Of a stretch of DNA of 64,000 bases, positions 38,258 to 47,787 are shown piece after piece. A program made the position numbers and the translations under genes. Within the stretch, counting starts at the first letter, position 1. Every line of letters starts with the position of its first letter. This DNA comes from Chloroflexi bacterium bin20 (GTDB lineage: Bacteria > Chloroflexota > Anaerolineae > Aggregatilineales > Phototrophicaceae): positions 124,001 to 188,000 of the forward strand of contig MPMG01000001.1 in the NCBI GenBank assembly GCA_002238485.1, in the 5' to 3' direction. A model generated the notes under the pieces. The model was not told where the DNA came from, did no database searches, and saw only the letters and a list, made by a program, of their open reading frames with translations.

Positions 38258-39804
38258 CCTGGCTCACATGGCTGCTGGCGCTGCTGCCGGTGCTGGCCGT
38301 GCTGCTGTTGATGGTGGGCTTCGGCTGGGGCGGCAGCCGCGCGGGGATAGCCGGATTTCTTAGCGCGCTTTTGCTCGCTGTTTTTGTCTTTGGCGGCGAT
38401 GCGCTGCTGGCGATTGTGGCAATCGGCAAATCAGTCTTTCTGGCGGCGGATGTGCTTTACATCGTCTGGATGGCGCTGTTTTTCTACAATGTAACCAATG
38501 AAGCCGGCACTGTTGCCTTGATCGGTCGCAGTCTGCCGCGCTTGACAGCCGACCGCGCCGCGCAGAGTCTGCTGATCAGCTGGATATTCGTATCGCTGCT
38601 GCAGGGTGTGGGCGGCTTTGGCGTGCCGGTGGCCGTGGTTGCGCCGCTGCTGGTGGGCTTGGGCTATAGCGCCACGCAATCGGTGATCATGGCTTCGCTG
38701 GGTCATGGCTGGGCGGTCACATTTGGCTCGTTGGGCACATCGTTCGTCGCCTTGACAGCTGTTACGGGTCTGCCCGGCGAGCTGCTGGCGCATGATGCCG
38801 CGCTGGCGCTGGGCATGGCTTGTCTCATCAGCGGGGCGCTTGTCGCTTATGTCAGCGCGGGCTGGGCTGGCATGCTGCGCTCGCTGCCCATGCTGCTGCT
38901 AGTGGGCGGGAGCATGGGGCTGACGCAATGGTTTGTCGCCACCAATGGCATGTGGACGCTCGGCTCGACATCGGGCGCGCTGGCCGGCGCTTTTGTAGGC
39001 GTTGCTTATGTGCTTTCGCCCTTGGGCCGCTCCAATTCAAAACAAGCATCCGCACAGGACGACTCGTCGCGCAGCCTGGTTTTGGCTTTGGCCGCTTATG
39101 TGATTCTGCTGCTGCTGGCTTTCTCGGTCAATCTAATCGCGCCGCTGGGACAACTGGTGGACAGCGCCGTCATCCAGCTGCAGTTTCCAGCTGTTGCTAC
39201 GGCACACGGCTGGGAGGCGCCGGCAGAAAGCGGGCGTGGCATCAGCATCTTTGGCCATGCCGGCGCCATTCTGTTTTATGCTGGCGCGATCGCCTTTCTG
39301 CTGTACAAGCGGGCTAACTACTTCGAGCGTGACGATGCCTGGCGCGCCATCTGGCGCAAAGTGAGCCGGTCGGCAATGAAGTCGACTGTGTCGATCCTGG
39401 CGCTGGTGGCGATGGCCTCGTTGATGACGCACACGGGCATGACGCAGATCATCGCGCGCGGCATCAGCGAAACAGTCAGCGCACAGATATATCCGCTCTT
39501 CGCGCCTTTCATCGGCACTTTGGGCGCATTCATGACCGGCAGCAACACCAACTCCAATGTCGTATTTGGCGCATTGCAGCAAGAGACGGCGGCGCTGTTG
39601 GCTTTGAGCGTGCCGATTGTGCTGGCTGGGCAGACGGCAGGGGCATCGCTGGGCAGTGTGCTCGCCCCTGCCAAAATCATCGTAGGCTGCAGCACGGTCG
39701 GGCTGGGTGGGCAAGAAGGACCGGTCATCAGGCGCATGCTGCTGCTGGGCTTGATCCCGGTTGTCTTTGTTGCGCTGATAACATTTCTGCGTTTGAGCGG
39801 CTGA
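38248..39804 (+). CDS. L-lactate permease family transporter (LctP-like)
   Basis: About 518 residues and 12-14 hydrophobic spans. Family landmarks are Q-G-V-G-G-F-G-V-P near residue 124, S-L-G-H-G-W-A-V-T-F-G near 150, and F-M-T-G-S-N-T-N-S-N-V near residue 431. The GTG start lies inside the amidase gene and follows GGAG, so translation is coupled. The family transports lactate or glycolate, but distant members carry other 2-hydroxy acids. Here the neighbours suggest the hydroxy-acid product of an amide or an aminated derivative. Confidence 0.85.
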   Translation: MELTWLTWLLALLPVLAVLLLMVGFGWGGSRAGIAGFLSALLLAVFVFGGDALLAIVAIGKSVFLAADVLYIVWMALFFYNVTNEAGTVALIGRSLPRLTADRAAQSLLISWIFVSLLQGVGGFGVPVAVVAPLLVGLGYSATQSVIMASLGHGWAVTFGSLGTSFVALTAVTGLPGELLAHDAALALGMACLISGALVAYVSAGWAGMLRSLPMLLLVGGSMGLTQWFVATNGMWTLGSTSGALAGAFVGVAYVLSPLGRSNSKQASAQDDSSRSLVLALAAYVILLLLAFSVNLIAPLGQLVDSAVIQLQFPAVATAHGWEAPAESGRGISIFGHAGAILFYAGAIAFLLYKRANYFERDDAWRAIWRKVSRSAMKSTVSILALVAMASLMTHTGMTQIIARGISETVSAQIYPLFAPFIGTLGAFMTGSNTNSNVVFGALQQETAALLALSVPIVLAGQTAGASLGSVLAPAKIIVGCSTVGLGGQEGPVIRRMLLLGLIPVVFVALITFLRLSG

Positions 39805-39817
39805 AGCGAGGCGATTT

Positions 39818-41071
39818 ATGACAGATCTGGCGCTATTTGGCGGCGCAAAAACGCGCGAGGCAGCCTATCCGGCCTGGCCCCCGCATGACGAGCGAGATAT
39901 AGAAGCGGTGACGGCGGTCCTGCGCAGCGGCAACTGGGGCGGCTTCCCCTATCCAGGCGCGCAGACAAAACGTTTTCTGGATGCCTTCATCGCGCTGCAA
40001 GGCGGTCAATTCGCGGTGGCAGTGATGAATGGCAGCTTGACGATGGAAGTGGCGCTGCGTGCGGCCGACATCGGCTGGGGCGACGAAGTCATTGTGCCAG
40101 CCTACACATTCCAGGCGACCGCCTCCGCGCCCATGATGGCCGGCGCTGTGCCCGTGTTGGTGGACATCGACCCGAACACATTTTGCATCGATCCCGCCGC
40201 TATAGAAGCTGCCATCACGCCACGAACGCGCGCAATCATTCCCGTACATGTCGCATCCCAGATGGCGGATATGGACGCCATCATGCGCATCGCTGCCAGG
40301 CACGACCTGGTTGTCATAGAAGACGCGGCGCATGCCCACGGCTCCTTCTGGAATGGCCGCGGCGCCGGCACGCTCGGCGACTTCGGCAGCTTCAGCATGC
40401 AGTCAACCAAGATTCTGACGGCTGGCGAGGGCGGCCTGCTGCTGTGCCAGGCTGAAGAACAGGCTTGGCGCGCTGCCAGCATCATCGACTGCGGACGCCC
40501 GCAGGACCCGGACGGGCAGCTCTATATGCAGGGCGGCAACTATCGCATGACCGAGTTGCAGGCGGCGCTGCTCAATGTCGGGCTGGAGCGCTTTCCGGCG
40601 CAATTCGCCATGCGCGAAGAGATGGCTGCCTACATGGACGAAGCGTTGAGCGAGCTGCCGGGCATACGGGTATTGCTCCGTGACGAGCGACACCAGCGGC
40701 GCGCCATATACTGCTACACCTTCGCCATCGAACCTGAGGACTTCGGCGCGACAAATGGCATCGTGGCGCGGGCCTTGGCGGCGGAGGGCATCCCTTGCTG
40801 GTCCGGTTACGAGCCGATGTACCGCTACGAGCTTTTTCAACCGACCAAATCTCGTTTGCCCGTGCCATCCGCCTTCCCCGAACGTTTCGACTATTCGCGC
40901 CTGCATCTGCCCATTACCGAGCGCGTCAGTGCCGAGACGGGCATGTGGCTGGGCGAGGCGATTTTCCGCGCGGGGGTGCAGGGCGTAAACGATGTTGTCG
41001 CTGCGCTTGAGAAAGTCCAGTCGGCGCTGGCGAGCGATCCTGCGCTGGCAGAGCAAATCGCGGCGCTGTAG
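39818..41071 (+). CDS. DegT/DnrJ/EryC1/StrS-family aminotransferase
   Basis: A 417-residue PLP enzyme. The Schiff-base lysine is K198 in S-T-K-I-L-T-A-G-E-G-G, and the D-A-A-H motif at residues 169-172 supplies the PLP-ring Asp. Members usually aminate keto-sugars or act in antibiotic biosynthesis, using glutamate or glutamine as donor. There are no nucleotide-sugar genes nearby, so a catabolic or inositol/sugar role is possible. It starts 13 bp after the permease gene and is convergent with the thiamine-diphosphate enzyme gene only 3 bp away. Confidence 0.88.
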   Translation: MTDLALFGGAKTREAAYPAWPPHDERDIEAVTAVLRSGNWGGFPYPGAQTKRFLDAFIALQGGQFAVAVMNGSLTMEVALRAADIGWGDEVIVPAYTFQATASAPMMAGAVPVLVDIDPNTFCIDPAAIEAAITPRTRAIIPVHVASQMADMDAIMRIAARHDLVVIEDAAHAHGSFWNGRGAGTLGDFGSFSMQSTKILTAGEGGLLLCQAEEQAWRAASIIDCGRPQDPDGQLYMQGGNYRMTELQAALLNVGLERFPAQFAMREEMAAYMDEALSELPGIRVLLRDERHQRRAIYCYTFAIEPEDFGATNGIVARALAAEGIPCWSGYEPMYRYELFQPTKSRLPVPSAFPERFDYSRLHLPITERVSAETGMWLGEAIFRAGVQGVNDVVAALEKVQSALASDPALAEQIAAL

Positions 41072-41074
41072 CGG

Positions 41075-42673
41075 CTAGGAATGGCGCACGCTGGTGGGAT
41101 AGCCGGCAGGATCCAGCATGACATCCAGCAGCATTGCTGTGCCTTGCTCGAGCCAGGCCTGGATACCTGCATTGCAGCCCGCGCGTGACACTGCCCTGTG
41201 ATAGGCCAATCCAAATGCCGCCGCGATCTGCCGATAATCCGGGTTGGCGAACTCCGTGCCAACAGCCGCTTTGCCACGCTGCAGTTGCGCCGAGCGGATC
41301 AAGTCCAGCGCGCTGTCATTCATCACCGCAACCAGAACCGGCAGCCCAAGCCGCGCCAGCAGTCTGAGTTCACCCATGACCATAGCCAGCCCGGCATCGC
41401 CCGTGATGCAAAGGACCGGCTGCCGCGTGACATTGGCCGCCGCAATCGCGCTGCACAAACCAAAGCCCATCGCTGACAAGCCATTCGACACGAAGTAGCG
41501 ATTGGGCTGCCTCGCCGGCCATTCCAGCGCAGCGAAAATCTTGTGCGAGCCGACATCGGTGGTCAGTATGATGTCATCAGGCATATGGGCGCGCAGCGAT
41601 GCCAAGAAGGTCTGCGGGGAGATTCGTCCGGCTGCTGCAGCAGGGCTTCTTTGCGCTGCCAGCCGCTGCCGGAAGCGCTTTATCCGCGCCGCGCCCCAGT
41701 CCTCCGCTGCAACTGCTGATACTGGACCGAGCGACTCGAGGGTTTCGCCGATATCTGCCACCACCTCCACTGTGCAAGCGATCTGCGGATCGTGGTTGCG
41801 CCAGTCGGCGATCCATATCAGCGGCGTCTGGTAGTCCCAGGGTTTGACCAGCTCGACCACGTCAAAGCCCAGCGCGATGATGCAGTCGGCTTCGTCCAGC
41901 AGCGCATAGGCGGGGTCGTAACGGGTCAAACCGATGGTGCCAGCGAATAGCGGGTGGGCTGCGGAAAGCGCCCCTTTGCTCTTGGGCGTATCGATGACTG
42001 GCGCGCCAAGCGATTCTGCCAACTGTCGAATCTGCGCATACGGTCTGCCAGGTTCCAGCCCGAGGCCAAGCACGATGATCGGCTTGCGCTTGTCTGCGAA
42101 CAGAGCGCGCATCTCGCTCAAGGGCGGATTCTGCGGCGCAGGATGGACTGGCGGCGAAGAAGCATCCTCCTCGACGATGAGCGAGCTTGCCAGGCTGTTG
42201 GGCAGGCTGAGATGCACGGGACCGGGTCTGCCTGTCCGTGTCAGCCGCAATGCATGCCTGATGCGGGACTTCGCATTCTCTGGCGCAAGCTCGGCGGTGT
42301 ATTTGCAGATGGAGGCAAACAGCGCTTGCAAGTCCAGCGACTGATGGCTGTGCCTGTCGCGCAAAACCGGGTCGGCGGCCGCAGTAATCAGCACGATGGG
42401 CGCGCGATCCAGGTGGGCATGCGCCAATCCCGCGCAGGCATTTGTTGCGCCCGGCCCCAACGTTGTCAGCGCAACGCCGATGCCACCGGTCAGCCGCGCT
42501 TCTGTCGCCGCCATATAGCAGGCGCTGTTTTCGTTGGCGACCAGGATGAACTCGATTCCGCGCCGCCACATCGCATCCAGGGCTTCGACATTTTCGCCGC
42601 CCGGCAAACCATAAACGCGCCGCAGGCCCGCTTCGACCAGCTGCTGCGAGAGGCATTCGGCGATCGTTTGCAT
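41075..42673 (-). CDS. Thiamine-diphosphate-dependent enzyme (acetolactate synthase/benzoylformate decarboxylase-like)
   Basis: A 532-residue three-domain ThDP enzyme: pyrimidine-binding domain with catalytic Glu in A-N-E-N-S (E48), a central FAD/DHS-like domain, and a pyrophosphate-binding domain with G-D-A-G in place of G-D-G followed by N-D near 26 residues on. Such proteins decarboxylate 2-keto acids or carboligate. The presence of L-P-G-G-E-N-V-E near residue 23 is shared with many acetolactate-synthase-like proteins of unknown substrate. No small regulatory ilvN gene lies beside it, arguing against branched-chain amino-acid synthesis. Confidence 0.85.
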   Translation of the reverse strand: MQTIAECLSQQLVEAGLRRVYGLPGGENVEALDAMWRRGIEFILVANENSACYMAATEARLTGGIGVALTTLGPGATNACAGLAHAHLDRAPIVLITAAADPVLRDRHSHQSLDLQALFASICKYTAELAPENAKSRIRHALRLTRTGRPGPVHLSLPNSLASSLIVEEDASSPPVHPAPQNPPLSEMRALFADKRKPIIVLGLGLEPGRPYAQIRQLAESLGAPVIDTPKSKGALSAAHPLFAGTIGLTRYDPAYALLDEADCIIALGFDVVELVKPWDYQTPLIWIADWRNHDPQIACTVEVVADIGETLESLGPVSAVAAEDWGAARIKRFRQRLAAQRSPAAAAGRISPQTFLASLRAHMPDDIILTTDVGSHKIFAALEWPARQPNRYFVSNGLSAMGFGLCSAIAAANVTRQPVLCITGDAGLAMVMGELRLLARLGLPVLVAVMNDSALDLIRSAQLQRGKAAVGTEFANPDYRQIAAAFGLAYHRAVSRAGCNAGIQAWLEQGTAMLLDVMLDPAGYPTSVRHS

Positions 42674-42804
42674 GGCATTTTGGCTCCGCTTGCATGGGCA
42701 ATCTGCTGGAATTAATTATTGGGTCTGTAGAGGATGTGTCAAGTCGGCGAATCGCGGTTACAATGCGCGGCTAATTGGATTGTTGCATTCTTGCGAGGAC
42801 GAAG

Positions 42805-44046
42805 ATGACATTTGTGAGAGTGCCCCAATCGGGGACCTTGGCGCTCAACGAGAAATCCCAGGTCTTGGTTGCGAGCGGCCGCACAGTCTACCGCTTTGGC
42901 TTTGGCGAATCGCCTTTTCCTCCACCGCGCCATGTGCAGAAGGCGCTGCGAAAATCGGCGCTGCGCAAAGACTATACGGCAGTGGCTGGCTTGCCAGAAT
43001 TGCGCGCCCGCATCGCCGACTTTCACAACGAAGTCGATGGCTATCCCATAAGCGCGGAGCAGGTGCTGGTCGCGCCGGGCAGCAAGCCGCTGCTCTTTAA
43101 TGTCATGCAGGCTTTTGAACGCGCCGATGTCTATGTGCCAGCGCCTGCCTATGTGTCCTATGCGCCCATGGCCATGTTGGCGCGCCACCGGGTCATTCGC
43201 ATCCAAACATCCTATGACGCCCGCTGGCGCATCACGCCCGAATCGCTGGAAGAGGCGATCGCCCGCCACAGCAAGCCCGGACGAGAAAAGCTGCTGGCGT
43301 TGAATTACCCCGGCAATCCCGATGGCATGACCTACAGCCGCGCTGAATTGCAGGCGCTGGCAGAGACGCTGCGCCGGCATGATATCTGGGCGCTATCCGA
43401 TGAAATTTATGCGCTGCTTCATCACCAGGGGCGGCATGTTTCGCTGGCCAGCATCTACCCGGAGCGCACGCTGGTATCGACTGGTTTGTCGAAGTGGTGC
43501 GGGGCAGGCGGCTGGCGGCTGGGCGCATTGATCATGCCAGCCGATGCGCCTGTAGAATTGCATGATGCCTTGATCGGACTTGGCTCCGAGGTCTATTCTT
43601 GTGCGCCGACACCCATACAGGCGGCTGCATTGGCGGCCTATGGACTCAACAAACGTACACATCGCTTCTTGCGCGCGCAGCGGCAAATCCTGTCCGCGAC
43701 TGGCAGCGTCGTGCACAGTGCCGTGCAGGCGGCGGGTGTGCGCGTTCATGCCCCCCAAGGCGGCTTTTACCTGCTTTGCGATTTCAGCTGCTTCACCGAC
43801 TCGCTATTGGAGCGCGGCATCCAGCGCGATACCGAATTGTGCGATCGCCTGCTGTCCGAGGCTGGTGTGGCGCTGCTGCCGGGCAGCAAGTTTGGCCTGC
43901 CAGCGGGGGCGCTGACGGCGCGGCTGGCTTATGTGGACTTTGACGGCGCGGCGGCTTTGGAGACATTGCGCGCGAAAGAAGATATTCTGCCCCATGCCGA
44001 AAAAATGCTGGCGGGCATCGCAGCGCTGGACAACTGGCTCAACTGA
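42805..44046 (+). CDS. Class I/II pyridoxal-phosphate aminotransferase
   Basis: A 413-residue fold-type I aminotransferase. PLP contacts are N171 (N-Y-P-G-N-P-D-G), D199 and Y202 (S-D-E-I-Y), K230 (S-K-W-C-G-A-G-G) and R238 as substrate carboxylate anchor near G-W-R. It resembles aspartate/aromatic aminotransferases. The start ATG follows GAGGACG; the frame is open ten codons further upstream. TACAAT at 42760-42765 could be its -10 box. Its stop overlaps the convergent TauE/SafE gene by 8 bp. Confidence 0.88.
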   Translation: MTFVRVPQSGTLALNEKSQVLVASGRTVYRFGFGESPFPPPRHVQKALRKSALRKDYTAVAGLPELRARIADFHNEVDGYPISAEQVLVAPGSKPLLFNVMQAFERADVYVPAPAYVSYAPMAMLARHRVIRIQTSYDARWRITPESLEEAIARHSKPGREKLLALNYPGNPDGMTYSRAELQALAETLRRHDIWALSDEIYALLHHQGRHVSLASIYPERTLVSTGLSKWCGAGGWRLGALIMPADAPVELHDALIGLGSEVYSCAPTPIQAAALAAYGLNKRTHRFLRAQRQILSATGSVVHSAVQAAGVRVHAPQGGFYLLCDFSCFTDSLLERGIQRDTELCDRLLSEAGVALLPGSKFGLPAGALTARLAYVDFDGAAALETLRAKEDILPHAEKMLAGIAALDNWLN

Positions 44047-44773
44047 AGAGCAGCAGATAGAAGCTCAGCAACAACAGCGGGATCATCATCAGCCATTCAA
44101 ATGCCCGTTGGTCGATGTGGTCGATGAGCCTTCGCGCGACTAGCACTGCCGGTGGGATCAACACGAAGACCCAGGCAATGCTTTGCAAACGCTCCAGGTC
44201 GAAGTTGCCGATGTGCACAAAGGCGGGCAGCTTGGTCAGGTTCATCACGGCGAAGAATAATGTGGTCGTGCCGATGAAACGGCGTGGCGTCATGTGTGGC
44301 TGCAGCAGCAGGTAGGCTGTGAAAGGCGGCGCGCCTACATTCGCCAGGGTCGAGCCGAAGCCAGACGCCCAACCAGCGAAATAGCCATGCCATTTGCGCG
44401 GATCATACTCAACGGTGGTCAGTTGATCTCTGGCGATCTTGAAGCCCAGCGCCAGCAGCGTCAAGCCGCCGATGATGCGCTTCAATGTAACGGCGTCAAT
44501 GGCATTCAATGTCGCCGCGCCCGTCACCACGCCCAGCAAGCCCGGCAGCAACATCAGCGCGATATAACGCCGATCCCACTGCCGCCAATAGAAGTAGAGC
44601 GCGAAGGCATCGGCAAAGAGCAGCAGCGGCAAAATCAAGGCCACGGCGATCTGCGGCTCGATGATCAACGTCAGCATAGGCACGGTCAGCGCAACCGGCA
44701 CCGGGCCGCCCAAGCCGCCTTTGGAGAAACCGACCAGGATGCCGACCAGGGCGAAAATCAAAATCTCTGTCAT
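44039..44773 (-). CDS. Sulfite exporter TauE/SafE family permease
   Basis: A 244-residue membrane protein with seven to eight hydrophobic segments. The TauE/SafE signature is G-F-S-K-G-G-L-G-G near residue 14 with the second half repeat G-W-A-S-G-F-G-S-T-L-A-N near residue 150. Members export sulfite, sulfonates or other organic anions. The frame opens much further upstream but that part is antisense to the methyltransferase gene. Convergent with the aminotransferase, divergent from the methyltransferase. Confidence 0.85.
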   Translation of the reverse strand: MTEILIFALVGILVGFSKGGLGGPVPVALTVPMLTLIIEPQIAVALILPLLLFADAFALYFYWRQWDRRYIALMLLPGLLGVVTGAATLNAIDAVTLKRIIGGLTLLALGFKIARDQLTTVEYDPRKWHGYFAGWASGFGSTLANVGAPPFTAYLLLQPHMTPRRFIGTTTLFFAVMNLTKLPAFVHIGNFDLERLQSIAWVFVLIPPAVLVARRLIDHIDQRAFEWLMMIPLLLLSFYLLLFS

Positions 44774-44812
44774 GGAGGCGCTTTGTCCGCTGCAATTGGC
44801 TGGGGCAATTAT

Positions 44813-45676
44813 ATGCCAGCGCCTGTACAATCGTCCAACGCGGTGTGGGAGGGGGAGCAAATCGACTTGGACGAGAAGCAGCTCAATGACGAAGGGCGCA
44901 GGATCTGGGATGGCAAGGCGCGCTTTTGGGACGGCCTGCACGGCGACCGCGGCAATAGCTTCCACCAGCGACTCATCGAGCCGAGCGTCCTGCGGTTGCT
45001 GGACTTGTGCGCGGGCGAGCGCGTGCTGGATATCGGCTGTGGCAATGGCGCGCTGGCACGACAAATGGCATGCTTGGGCGCGGAAGTCAACGCAATCGAT
45101 TTCAGCCCGAAGATGATTGAACTGGCGAAGCAGCGCAGCGTTGCCGGCACGGCAATCCACTACAACATGGTCGATGCCACCGATGAATCTGCGCTGTTGA
45201 GGCTGGGCGAGCGCAAATATGACGCCATAACCTGCACGATGGCTCTGATGGACATGCCGGTGATTGCGCCACTCTTCCGCGCTGCCAGCCAGCTGTTGAA
45301 AAAGGCGGGCTGCCTGGTCTTTGCCACGGCGCACCCGGCATTCAATTCCAACAATCCTGTCTTCTTGCACGAAAAAGAAGACCGTGCCGGCGTGATTACT
45401 GATCTCTACGCTGTCAAGATTTATGCCTACTTGGATATGCCGCCGGTCAAAGGGTCTGGCGCGCCGGGCGAGCCAATGCCACACACCTATTACCACCGTC
45501 CGCTTTCTGAACTGCTGGCGGATGCTTTCGGCGCTGGTTTTGTGCTGGATGCGCTGCTCGAGCCCGCCTTCACGCAGACCGACGCAGACCGGGCCAAGGG
45601 ACTGACCTGGGCGAAGATGCGCCAGATCCCGCCAGGGTTGACGGGGCGTTTGCGTTTGCTGCCCGAGTCTGGCTGA
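44813..45676 (+). CDS. Class I SAM-dependent methyltransferase
   Basis: A 287-residue methyltransferase with SAM motif I V-L-D-I-G-C-G-N-G (near residue 73), the acidic I-D-F-S end of strand 2, and T-C-T-M-A-L-M-D-M as a post-motif region. The N-terminal 60 residues (with F-W-D-G-L-H-G-D-R-G-N) form a cap helix region typical of UbiE/Coq3-like small-molecule methyltransferases. Substrate unknown. The gap to the divergent TauE/SafE gene is only 39 bp. Confidence 0.85.
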   Translation: MPAPVQSSNAVWEGEQIDLDEKQLNDEGRRIWDGKARFWDGLHGDRGNSFHQRLIEPSVLRLLDLCAGERVLDIGCGNGALARQMACLGAEVNAIDFSPKMIELAKQRSVAGTAIHYNMVDATDESALLRLGERKYDAITCTMALMDMPVIAPLFRAASQLLKKAGCLVFATAHPAFNSNNPVFLHEKEDRAGVITDLYAVKIYAYLDMPPVKGSGAPGEPMPHTYYHRPLSELLADAFGAGFVLDALLEPAFTQTDADRAKGLTWAKMRQIPPGLTGRLRLLPESG

Positions 45677-45683
45677 ATGTTGC

Positions 45684-46385
45684 CTAGATAGCTGTGTTTT
45701 CTCTGTTCAAAACAGCCGACTCATGCTCTCCGCCCGCCTGCGCCGACAGCAGCGACAGCATATCCGCCAATGCATTTTCAATATCGGGCCTGGCGCCATC
45801 GTGGTGCGCTTCGATAGCGATGACGACATCGTTGGTCGTCTGCTTGGCTGCGCTGCTGAAACTCTGCCGCCAGCACCAGCGCCGCGCCACAACCATCTGC
45901 GTGGTATCGGAGAAGATCACTTCGCCAGGCGCAGGATTCATGACTTCGGCGCTGCGCAGCTCGGTGTAGGCTTCACTGCCATCGGAATAATGCACAGTGA
46001 TGGGCAGGGCGATCTGTTGCGTATCCATGACGGCCACGGGCAATCCATAACGGATGCTCACCAGATTGCCGATATCGACCAGCGTGTTGATGCAGGGGAT
46101 ATCGCCTTTCTTGGTCAGGCGGCGCAGCAGGGCTTCGGCAGCGCTGCGATAGCGAGTGGGTGATACGCCAAAGGCGCTGATTGCCCGACGCCAGGCGCTC
46201 AATGAGGGCAGCTCGCTCAAGGGCGTATTGCCGATTCGCGCTTTGACAGTCGCCTGTTCAGCCAGGTAGGCATTGCGCAGATCGGGCGATGAGGGCGGGT
46301 TGGACAGGTCGCGCGCGACGATGAGTCCCGCCACCAGGCTCGGATAATTCTCTATGATGCGCGCGTCATATTGAAAACTCGCCAT
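45684..46385 (-). CDS. B3/4 domain protein (phenylalanyl-tRNA synthetase beta-like fragment)
   Basis: A 233-residue stand-alone B3/4-domain protein, the editing-type fold found in the beta subunit of phenylalanyl-tRNA synthetase. Characteristic are T-R-Y-R-S-A-A-E-A-L-L-R-R near residue 103, then N-T-L-V-D-I-G-N-L-V-S near 124 and the S-D-T-T-Q-M-V-V-A-R-R stretch. Free-standing members are uncharacterised and may edit mischarged tRNA or act on other substrates. The ATG after GGAGG is chosen; it begins 1 bp after the MFS gene stops, so the pair is probably an operon. Confidence 0.83.
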   Translation of the reverse strand: MASFQYDARIIENYPSLVAGLIVARDLSNPPSSPDLRNAYLAEQATVKARIGNTPLSELPSLSAWRRAISAFGVSPTRYRSAAEALLRRLTKKGDIPCINTLVDIGNLVSIRYGLPVAVMDTQQIALPITVHYSDGSEAYTELRSAEVMNPAPGEVIFSDTTQMVVARRWCWRQSFSSAAKQTTNDVVIAIEAHHDGARPDIENALADMLSLLSAQAGGEHESAVLNRENTAI

Positions 46386-46386
46386 G

Positions 46387-47655
46387 TCATGCCTCCGCGG
46401 GTTCGCGCTTTTCGATTGCGCGCACGATCCAGATCCACAGCAGCAGCGGCACAATCGCCACCAGCGCCGACAAATATACGATATGCGTGATGGTATCGCC
46501 GCCCGCCGCGTCTATCAACAAGCCGAAGACAACGATGCTGATGCTCTGCACAAATTCAAAGCCGGCGAAATCCAGCGAGAACATGCGCCCCAAATAGTCG
46601 TCGGGAACGACCTGCTGAATGATGACCGAGCTGTAGGTCCAGTTGACCGATCCGCCCATGGCGCGCACGACCGCCGCCAGCGCCAGCAATTCCAGAGACG
46701 GCGCCAAGCCCCAGAGCAGCCAGCCCAGCACGATCAACGCGAAACCAACGGTTATCAAGCGGCGCAGCGCTCGCACGGAATCGTCGCTGAAGCGGTTGGT
46801 CAGCAGCGGACCCACCACCGCGCCTACACCAAAAGCCGCCCACAACACCGCCATCGAGGTAACGCCTTGCTCGCCCAGCACGAAAACCTGCGTGCCATAG
46901 ATGATCAGCAACGTATCCGAACTGGTGATGCTCTGTGCGCTTTTGACAAAAAGGGCGGCTGCTGTTTCTGGATGCCGCAGCAGATAGCGCAAGCCATCGA
47001 CGAAAGTCCGCTTTGACTTGTCGACTGCTTTGCGCGCCGGCTGTCCGATCTCCGAGCGGGGCTTGGCGGGCACGACAACAGTCATTACCAGTAGCGCCGA
47101 GACCACGAATGTCAGCGCGTCGATGACCAGGGCGGCTTGTATGCCAAATGCCTGTGCCACCAGCCCACCCGTGATCGCGCCCACCGCCAGCATGGCCGAC
47201 CAGGTGATGCTGCTCAAGGTATTGCCGATGACCAGCTGATGTCGATACAAGATGCTCGGCATGATGGCATTGCGCGCCGGCTCAAATACGGAAGAAATCA
47301 AAAATTGCATCACGACGAAGACATAAACCAGCGGCAGGTAGTCGGACGACTGCGTGGTGAAAAGCAAGCCCGTAACCGCCAGCGCGCGCAGCAGATCGCT
47401 CGCGATGAGCAGTCGTTTGCGGTCGAAGCGATCGGCCAGCACGCCAGCCAGCGGACGCATCAGCAGCGGCGGGATCATGCGCGCGATCAAAAAGGCGCTC
47501 ACCGCGATGCCCTGATAACCCGTGCCTTCGGTATAAGACACGATCAGCGCCGATATGACGATCGTGCTGAACCAGTCGCCCAGGAGGCTGACCAGCTGCG
47601 CCCCCCACAGCCTGGCGAAGTCGCGGTTGCTGCGAATGAGTCGGATGTATTGCAT
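46387..47655 (-). CDS. Major facilitator superfamily transporter (MFS_3, efflux-like)
   Basis: A 422-residue, 12-span MFS protein. Features are D-F-A-R-L-W-G-A-Q-L-V-S-L-L-G-D-W-F at the N-terminus (typical of enterobactin/macrolide exporters) and the loop motif G-V-L-A-D-R-F-D-R-K-R near residue 74. The start follows AGGGAAA; the frame extends 16 codons more. Likely a drug or metabolite exporter; substrate not predictable. Confidence 0.88.
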   Translation of the reverse strand: MQYIRLIRSNRDFARLWGAQLVSLLGDWFSTIVISALIVSYTEGTGYQGIAVSAFLIARMIPPLLMRPLAGVLADRFDRKRLLIASDLLRALAVTGLLFTTQSSDYLPLVYVFVVMQFLISSVFEPARNAIMPSILYRHQLVIGNTLSSITWSAMLAVGAITGGLVAQAFGIQAALVIDALTFVVSALLVMTVVVPAKPRSEIGQPARKAVDKSKRTFVDGLRYLLRHPETAAALFVKSAQSITSSDTLLIIYGTQVFVLGEQGVTSMAVLWAAFGVGAVVGPLLTNRFSDDSVRALRRLITVGFALIVLGWLLWGLAPSLELLALAAVVRAMGGSVNWTYSSVIIQQVVPDDYLGRMFSLDFAGFEFVQSISIVVFGLLIDAAGGDTITHIVYLSALVAIVPLLLWIWIVRAIEKREPAEA

Positions 47656-47731
47656 AGGATTTCCCTGTTTGCCGCGCCAGTGTACAGCAGGACCAGCCAG
47701 CATGCACGGCGCAAGTGCGACTCTGCCTGCA

Positions 47732-47760
47732 TTGACAGCCCTTGCTCGCTGGCATAGGAT
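47732..47760 (+). promoter_or_regulatory. Sigma70-like promoter for crcB
   Basis: TTGACA (perfect -35, 47732-47737), 17-bp spacer, TAGGAT (-10, 47755-47760). The transcript would start near 47767, leaving a leader of about 20 nt before the ATG at 47788, too short for a riboswitch. Confidence 0.65.
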
Positions 47761-47787
47761 ACGCCTGCCAGCAAACGGAGAGCGCCA

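Noticed and set aside
47656..47787. Fluoride riboswitch upstream of crcB
   Set aside because: A good promoter ends 27 bp before the ATG, leaving a leader of about 20 nt, and the conserved fluoride-aptamer blocks are not present.
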